Positions 61,972-64,000 of a DNA stretch of 64,000 bases are shown one piece after another. This DNA comes from VXPQ01 sp965248175 (lineage in GTDB: Bacteria > Bacteroidota > Rhodothermia > Rhodothermales > VXPQ01): the NCBI GenBank assembly GCA_965248175.1, contig OZ252093.1, positions 372,001 to 436,000 on the forward strand, written 5' to 3'. How positions within the stretch are numbered: position 1 is the stretch's first letter; each line of letters begins with the position of its first letter. The position numbers and the translations under genes were made by a program. Under the pieces are notes generated by a model. That model had not been told where the DNA came from. It was given only the letters and a program-made list of their open reading frames with translations, and did no database searches.

Positions 61972-63117
61972 CTACACCATCTGCCCGCCGCACGAACTGC
62001 CGGCCCCTGCCGTGCATCCGTAACAATGCCGCGCTGTCCGCACAACATGCCGGCGCCACGCCTCCAGATCGAAATCCCGCACATGCGGGCGCAGCCCACC
62101 GGGCAGGTCGAGCTTCATATCGAGCTGCTGGTTGAAATCGCAATCGTATAAATACCCGTCCCACGATACCGACAGCGTATTGCGGCACATCAATCCCGCA
62201 ATGGCCGCCGGATTGAAGGCCTGCACGATCCGGTGCATATATTCCTCGACAAGGCCCTTATCCGCCAGCCATTCCAGGTAGCGCGACATCGGCATATTGT
62301 TGAGCGCAATCAGGCGATCGAACGTGATCCCGTGATTCCGCGCCAACGCCTCCTTCCATTCCCGTTCGAGCGATTGCTGGCTGGGCGCAAGAAACGCTCC
62401 GATCGGATTCGCCACCAGGGTCAATTGCCGGTCGGCATGGCCCTCGCCGTATCCCGCTGCGTTCAGTTTCCGGATTGCAGCAATGCTCCGGGCATAGGCC
62501 CCCTCTCCCCGCTGGGCGTCCGTGCCCGATTGCCGGTAATGCGGCAGCGAACATACGACTTCCACCCCCCGCTCGGCCATCCACTCCGGTAAATCGGCAA
62601 AGCGGCGCGTCATCAGAATGGTCAGGTTACACCGGTCGATGACATGCTTTCCACGCCGGACGCACTCGTCCACGAGGTACCTGAAATGAGGATTCAGTTC
62701 CGGCGCGCCGCCCGTCAGATCGACCGTGTGCGCACCGGACACGTCAATGGCCCGGAGGCAGTCGTCCACGGTCTCCCGGTCCATGTTCTCCTCCGTTCTG
62801 TCCGGCCCCGAATCGACATGGCAATGCCGGCAGGTCATGTTGCACAGTTTGCCCACATTGATCTGGAAAATGTCCAGTTGCACGGGCGCCAGACGCGCCC
62901 AGCCCGAAATCGCCAGATCCTTGTCGAAATCCCCCGTTTTCGTTGGGCCTGCGTCAATCCCGATCGCGTTCAACACGCGCAACTGCTCTTCCGGTCGGGC
63001 AAGGGGTTCGCGCCGGTACCGGAGACTGGTGGTAACCCTCGGTCCTTCGAGGTCGAGTGAACTGCCATCCCCCCCGGGAAGCTGCTTCAGCGCGATGAAT
63101 TCAGTGGATACTTCCAT
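61972..63117 (-). CDS. arsS: Arsenosugar biosynthesis radical SAM protein ArsS
   Basis: A 381-residue radical SAM enzyme. The start at 63117 gives MEVSTEFIALKQLPGG. The radical SAM cluster motif is CNMTCRHC, followed by VDLTGGAPELNPHFRYLVDE. The C-terminus has a Cys-rich domain (LMCRNTLSVSWDGYLYDCDFNQQLDM and CYGCTAGAGSSCGG). ArsS joins a SAM-derived sugar to methylated arsenic. The partner gene upstream (63181-63513) is the usual AhpD-like companion. No arsM is in the window. Confidence 0.92.
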   Translation of the reverse strand: MEVSTEFIALKQLPGGDGSSLDLEGPRVTTSLRYRREPLARPEEQLRVLNAIGIDAGPTKTGDFDKDLAISGWARLAPVQLDIFQINVGKLCNMTCRHCHVDSGPDRTEENMDRETVDDCLRAIDVSGAHTVDLTGGAPELNPHFRYLVDECVRRGKHVIDRCNLTILMTRRFADLPEWMAERGVEVVCSLPHYRQSGTDAQRGEGAYARSIAAIRKLNAAGYGEGHADRQLTLVANPIGAFLAPSQQSLEREWKEALARNHGITFDRLIALNNMPMSRYLEWLADKGLVEEYMHRIVQAFNPAAIAGLMCRNTLSVSWDGYLYDCDFNQQLDMKLDLPGGLRPHVRDFDLEAWRRHVVRTARHCYGCTAGAGSSCGGQMV

Positions 63118-63180
63118 ATGCGACAAACCGTCTCGCAGAACGAATGAATGGAAAACCGGCGAACAAACCGGTGCACGAAA

Positions 63181-63513
63181 TTACATGGTTTGCGCCTCGA
63201 CCTGTTCCAGCATCTGTATGCCGTGCACCAGCGAGGCGCCGCCCCGGATGGCCGTTGCTACATGCACGGCCTCGGTCATCTGCTCGAGGTCCGCTCCCTT
63301 GCCGAGGCACTCGTTCGTGTAGGCGTCAATACAATAGGGGCACTGTACGGTATGAGCCACGGCCAGCGCGATCAGCGCCTTTTCGCGCACAGTAAGGGCG
63401 CCTTCCTCGAACACTTTCCCGTACCAGGCAAAGAAAAGATCAGCCAACTCCTTGTTTCCCTTCCCGATATCGCCAAAGCGGGGCAGGTGATGCGATTCGT
63501 AATAGGCAGTCAT
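63181..63513 (-). CDS. AhpD-like arsenosugar-associated peroxidase-like protein
   Basis: A 110-residue carboxymuconolactone-decarboxylase-fold protein. The start at 63513 gives MTAYYESHHLPRFGDIG. The active-site motif VQCPYCIDAYTNEC carries the CxxC pair, and TEAVHVATAIRGGASLVHG follows. It is regularly found beside arsS and is thought to help arsenic sugar synthesis or detoxification. It is 63 bases upstream of arsS on the same strand. Confidence 0.88.
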   Translation of the reverse strand: MTAYYESHHLPRFGDIGKGNKELADLFFAWYGKVFEEGALTVREKALIALAVAHTVQCPYCIDAYTNECLGKGADLEQMTEAVHVATAIRGGASLVHGIQMLEQVEAQTM

Positions 63514-63587
63514 AGCGTGCGATATATCAGGTGAATGGCGCGGGAAACATCGGATCGAAAAAGAAGACACGGTAGCATGGAAACCCC

Positions 63588-64000
63588 TCAAGCAGCTTGC
63601 TGCCCCTCCTGTTCTGCGTACTGCAATTCATACAACCGGCGGTACAGCCCGTCCATCGCCAGCAATTCCTGGTGGGCGCCCTGCTCGCGGATGCGGCCCT
63701 TGTGCATGACGAGGATACGATCGGAGTGCTGGATAGTGGACAGGCGATGCGCAACCACAAGGGACGTACGGCCCGCCATCAACTTCTCCAGCGCCTGCTC
63801 GATGAGGCGTTCGGTTTCGGTATCCACGCTGGAAGTAGCCTCGTCCAGAACCAGAAATTCGGGGTCGTACACGAGGGCGCGCACGAAAGAAAGCAGCTGC
63901 CGCTGTCCATGCGAAAGCGAGGCGCCCCGTTCGCGAACGTCCTGTCCGTACCCATCGGGTAGTTTACTGATGAACGCATCGGCGCCCACGAGTTCAGCGG
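63588..64000 (-). CDS. ABC exporter ATPase, C-terminal end
   Basis: The last 137 residues of an ABC transporter whose start lies beyond the window. The signature SLSHGQRQLLSFVRALVYDPEFLVLDEATSSVD, switch VVAHRLSTIQHSDRI and the end KGRIREQGAHQELL are intact. The frame is open at the right edge. The sequence differs from the exporter at 40485, so it is a separate half-transporter of the same class. Confidence 0.88.
   Translation of the reverse strand, partial: AELVGADAFISKLPDGYGQDVRERGASLSHGQRQLLSFVRALVYDPEFLVLDEATSSVDTETERLIEQALEKLMAGRTSLVVAHRLSTIQHSDRILVMHKGRIREQGAHQELLAMDGLYRRLYELQYAEQEGQQAA

Overview
The window looks like a chromosomal piece of a member of the Rhodothermota/Bacteroidota lineage. 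This is an inference from gene content: a C-terminal secretion-sorting tail containing NYPNPFNP, paired M16 peptidases, an OmpR-type regulator without a kinase partner, a TonB receptor with a carboxypeptidase-like front domain, and housekeeping genes of moderately high GC. No rRNA is present. One tRNA (Ala, anticodon CGC) is visible.

From 1 to about 19.5 kb the window is ordinary chromosome. It holds the end of an OPT transporter, a UPF0173 hydrolase, a YfcE-like phosphodiesterase overlapping a GAF/SpoIIE phosphatase, a transaldolase-family enzyme, a beta-CASP RNA nuclease, a two-part FAD/Fe-S dehydrogenase, an M1 peptidase, an S41 peptidase, LemA and TPM proteins, a TPR protein and a CPBP protease. 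A compact three-gene unit follows (RelE-like toxin, antitoxin-like protein, 428-residue unknown), then a secreted protein, a two-domain VOC protein and tRNA-Ala. An IS256-family element at 19.6-20.9 kb abuts the surviving tail of a secreted protein.

From 21.8 to 38.4 kb housekeeping resumes: acnA, a secreted phospholipase D-like protein, hyuB and hyuA in an operon with lexA, recO, comEA, a response regulator whose phospho-acceptor Asp is Glu, nagB and two M16 peptidases.

From 38.8 to 61.8 kb lies a variable, IS-riddled, decaying island rich in defence-type genes: an MNT/HEPN remnant, an XRE-ImmA regulator, a frameshifted tandem AAA ATPase, a truncated ankyrin protein, a 4-fold beta-flower protein, an abortive-infection gene cut by an IS1595 element, and a reverse transcriptase with a C-terminal HEPN-like domain split by one in-frame TGA. 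Copies of a terminal repeat beginning TGTAAAACGACAGCAAG recur six times and sit exactly at the borders of these modules; two inverted 112-bp copies flank the reverse transcriptase. A 429-bp mini-element with both ends is present at 59119-59547. Two IS1595 insertions can be excised on paper using their 8-bp target duplications, and both restore a continuous reading frame. This island is the most interesting part of the window.

From 61.9 kb to the end there is an arsenosugar-type radical SAM gene (arsS), its AhpD-like partner and the end of an ABC exporter.
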